A program made the translations under genes and the position numbers. The notes under the pieces are model-generated. The model made no database searches, was not told the origin of the DNA, and saw only the letters and a list, made by a program, of their open reading frames with translations. This document shows positions 4,960 to 6,267 of a stretch of 6,267 nucleotides of DNA, in pieces. The DNA is taken from NCBI GenBank assembly GCA_030740135.1, contig JASLXW010000246.1, positions 1-6,267 of the forward strand, given 5' to 3'. Positions within the stretch are counted from its first letter, which is position 1. Each line of letters starts with the position of its first letter. The DNA comes from Nitrospinota bacterium (GTDB lineage Bacteria > UBA8248 > JACPRG01).

Positions 4960-6038
4960 CAGGCGTCGGGCGACCTTCGAGAGGGTGTGAACAACACTTT
5001 CAGCGCCTGCCGCGTCCTCGCGAGCTCCACACCGCGCTCGAAGTCGTCCAGCGGCAGCCTGTGCGTCGCGAGGGGGGCGGGATCGAGCTTCCCTTCGGTG
5101 AGCAGCCGGAATATCTCCGCCTGTTCGGCCGTCCCTCCGGAGTAGGTCCCGATCACGCGGCGCTCGTGTTTGAACAAATCATTGATCTCGAAATCGGCGC
5201 GCCCGCCCTCGGGGGCGTGGGCGAACAGGACGACCGCTCCCCCTTCGCGGCTCAGGGCGAGTCCCTCGCCGAGCGGCTGCGCGCCCCCCACCGTATCGAA
5301 CACCGTTTCCGCGCCCAGTCCGCCGGTCATGTCCCGGATCGCGTCGGCCGCCTCCCCGCTGGGGTTCACCGCCTTGTCGGCCCCGAGGCGCACCGCATGC
5401 GCCCGACGCTCGGCGACGGGGTCGGAAACGACCACCTCGACCTCCGGCCACAGCGCCTTCAGGACCAACAGGTGGAGCAGGCCCATGCTGCCCGCCCCCA
5501 GGATGAGCATCGCGCCGACGCCGTCCGCGCCGGCCCGCCGGACGCCCCGCAACACGCAGGCGGCGGGCTCCATGAACACCGCCGCCTCGTCCGGGAGCCC
5601 GTCCGGAATTTTGCGGGCGGCCAGGTTCTGCGCCCGCGGACGCACCAGGATATATTCCGCGAACCCGCCGGGCTCGAGGAGGTTTTCCCTGAAAACGCCG
5701 CACATGGTTTCCGCGCCCCGCCGGCATAGGTGGCACGCGCCGCAAGGCACATGGTGGGGCACGGCCACGCGGTCGCCGTCCTCGAAGCGCGTGACGCGGC
5801 GTCCCTTGTTCACGATCTTGCCCACAACCTCGTGGCCGAGGACCTGGCCCGGGGACCCCGCGCCGGTCCCGAGCTTATACAGGTCGGTGCCGCACAAACC
5901 CACCACCCGCAGGCGCAGCAACAACTCCTCATCGCCCGGCTTGGGGACCGGCCGCTCTTCGATCTCCGTCCTGTCGCCGCCCCGGCAGGCCACGACGCGG
6001 TGTGTCGGGGGAGGGGTTTTACCCGTCATGGAGACCAT
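4959..6038 (-). CDS. Zinc-dependent medium-chain alcohol/polyol dehydrogenase (first of pair)
   Basis: A 359-residue medium-chain dehydrogenase/reductase, a distant paralogue of the gene that follows it. Cys49 in GLCGTD, His69-Glu70 in LGHEVVG and Glu157 in FMEPAACVLRG are the likely catalytic-zinc site. PCGACHLCRRGAETMC (98-113) carries structural-zinc cysteines 99, 102, 105 and 113. The cofactor domain has LGAGSMGLLHL (180-190), and Asp206 in VSDPVAERR suggests NAD+. Two starts are possible. The ATG at 6038 has GGAG only 2 bases away, while the ATG at 6029 (three residues shorter) has the same GGAG at 11 bases, so 6029 may be the true start; the fold does not decide. Its stop is fused to the next start as TGATG, so the two enzymes should be made in step and may act in sequence, on related substrates, or as a mixed oligomer. 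No kinase, transporter or regulator is in view to reveal the substrate. Confidence 0.92.
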   Translation of the reverse strand: MVSMTGKTPPPTHRVVACRGGDRTEIEERPVPKPGDEELLLRLRVVGLCGTDLYKLGTGAGSPGQVLGHEVVGKIVNKGRRVTRFEDGDRVAVPHHVPCGACHLCRRGAETMCGVFRENLLEPGGFAEYILVRPRAQNLAARKIPDGLPDEAAVFMEPAACVLRGVRRAGADGVGAMLILGAGSMGLLHLLVLKALWPEVEVVVSDPVAERRAHAVRLGADKAVNPSGEAADAIRDMTGGLGAETVFDTVGGAQPLGEGLALSREGGAVVLFAHAPEGGRADFEINDLFKHERRVIGTYSGGTAEQAEIFRLLTEGKLDPAPLATHRLPLDDFERGVELARTRQALKVLFTPSRRSPDA

Positions 6039-6060
6039 CGCTCCGTAGCGAAAAATCCAG

Positions 6061-6112
6061 GGCGGGCGTCCCGCCGGCCGGCTTGATTTGAGCCGGCGCT
6101 CGAGCGCCCGGC
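6061..6112 (-). promoter_or_regulatory. Cluster of three inverted repeats ahead of the dehydrogenase pair
   Basis: Three palindromes lie side by side 23 to 74 bases before the dehydrogenase start. GGCGGG/CCCGCC (6061-6066, 6070-6075) has a 3-base loop. GCCGGCT/AGCCGGC (6077-6083, 6091-6097) has a 7-base loop. GGCGCTCGAGCGCC (6095-6108) is a perfect 14-bp palindrome, extending to a 10-bp-arm near-palindrome (6092-6112) with one bulged base. In the minus-strand RNA the first hairpin is followed after five bases by TTTTT (6055-6051), a poor but possible attenuator. The 14-bp palindrome also looks like an operator. The second and third share bases, so they could be alternative foldings. Structure seen; function inferred. 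Confidence 0.45.
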
Positions 6113-6267
6113 GCGATGCGGCTCTTGTTTCAGAACAGGCTTTTTAAGGAACGGCGAGGCAGCAAGCGTTAGACTCCGCGTGGAAGGCCGAAGGAATTCC
6201 GCGATGGGCGCGTGAGGCTCCTATTGCTCCACAGTCTGTTTTTCTACACGTCATTTTCCGAGATTCG
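6113..6267. other. Gene-free sequence upstream of the dehydrogenase pair
   Basis: No frame on either strand looks coding here and no RNA gene is recognised. The GC content falls toward the right edge. A short direct repeat TCCGCG occurs at 6175-6180 and 6198-6203. I looked for a minus-strand promoter and found only weak matches (for example TCTAAC at 6174-6169 with no good -35 box), so the promoter of the dehydrogenase pair is unresolved or lies beyond the window. Confidence 0.5.

Noticed and set aside
4042..5729. Plus-strand open frames of 367 and 320 codons opposite the two dehydrogenases
   Set aside because: They overlap each other and lie antisense to two well-supported enzymes, with composition rich in Arg, Gly and Pro as expected of shadow frames.
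6168..6174. GTTAGAC preceded by AAGC, resembling the right core of an integron attC site
   Set aside because: No matching inverse core (RYYYAAC) lies at the right distance upstream and there is no imperfect palindrome linking two halves, so it is a lone 7-base match.
1..6267. CRISPR array, insertion sequence or phage segment
   Set aside because: No spaced direct repeats, terminal inverted repeats flanking a transposase, or phage-type genes are visible.

Overview
The window is a GC-rich stretch of bacterial chromosome (roughly 60-65% G+C by eye). It holds six protein-coding genes, all on the minus strand, and the last bases of a tRNA gene entering from the left on the plus strand. The base composition and a tRNA gene that encodes its own CCA fit a GC-rich bacterium. 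I cannot name a phylum with confidence. I see no transposase, integrase, phage gene or CRISPR array.

Read in the direction of transcription (high to low coordinates), there are two gene groups. The first is a pair of zinc-dependent medium-chain dehydrogenases (6038-4959 and 4959-3883) joined by a TGATG stop/start overlap. Both keep the catalytic and structural zinc ligands and a Rossmann NAD(P)-binding motif, so they are probably polyol, sugar-alcohol or secondary-alcohol dehydrogenases of unknown substrate. Upstream of them (6049-6267) is a gene-free stretch with closely packed inverted repeats.

The second group follows a 293-bp gap that carries a good sigma70-like promoter (TTGACA, 16 bp, GTTAAT). 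It reads etfB (TTG start), etfA (GTG start), a class I SAM-dependent methyltransferase that probably overlaps etfA or starts at a rare codon, and a uracil/mismatch DNA glycosylase of the Mug/TDG type. The two Etf subunits form an electron-transfer flavoprotein heterodimer carrying electrons between flavin dehydrogenases and a downstream acceptor. No acyl-CoA dehydrogenase or Etf:quinone oxidoreductase gene is in view, so its partners are unknown. The methyltransferase and glycosylase are probably housekeeping passengers on the same transcript.

The left end (27-386) is gene-free. It holds a clear rho-independent terminator for the tRNA and two perfect hairpins beyond the glycosylase stop that lack U-tracts.

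Nothing here amounts to a clearly new system. The points most worth a second look are the missing conventional start of the methyltransferase, the altered nucleotide-binding loop of EtfB, the divergent second motif of the glycosylase, and the palindrome cluster ahead of the dehydrogenase pair.
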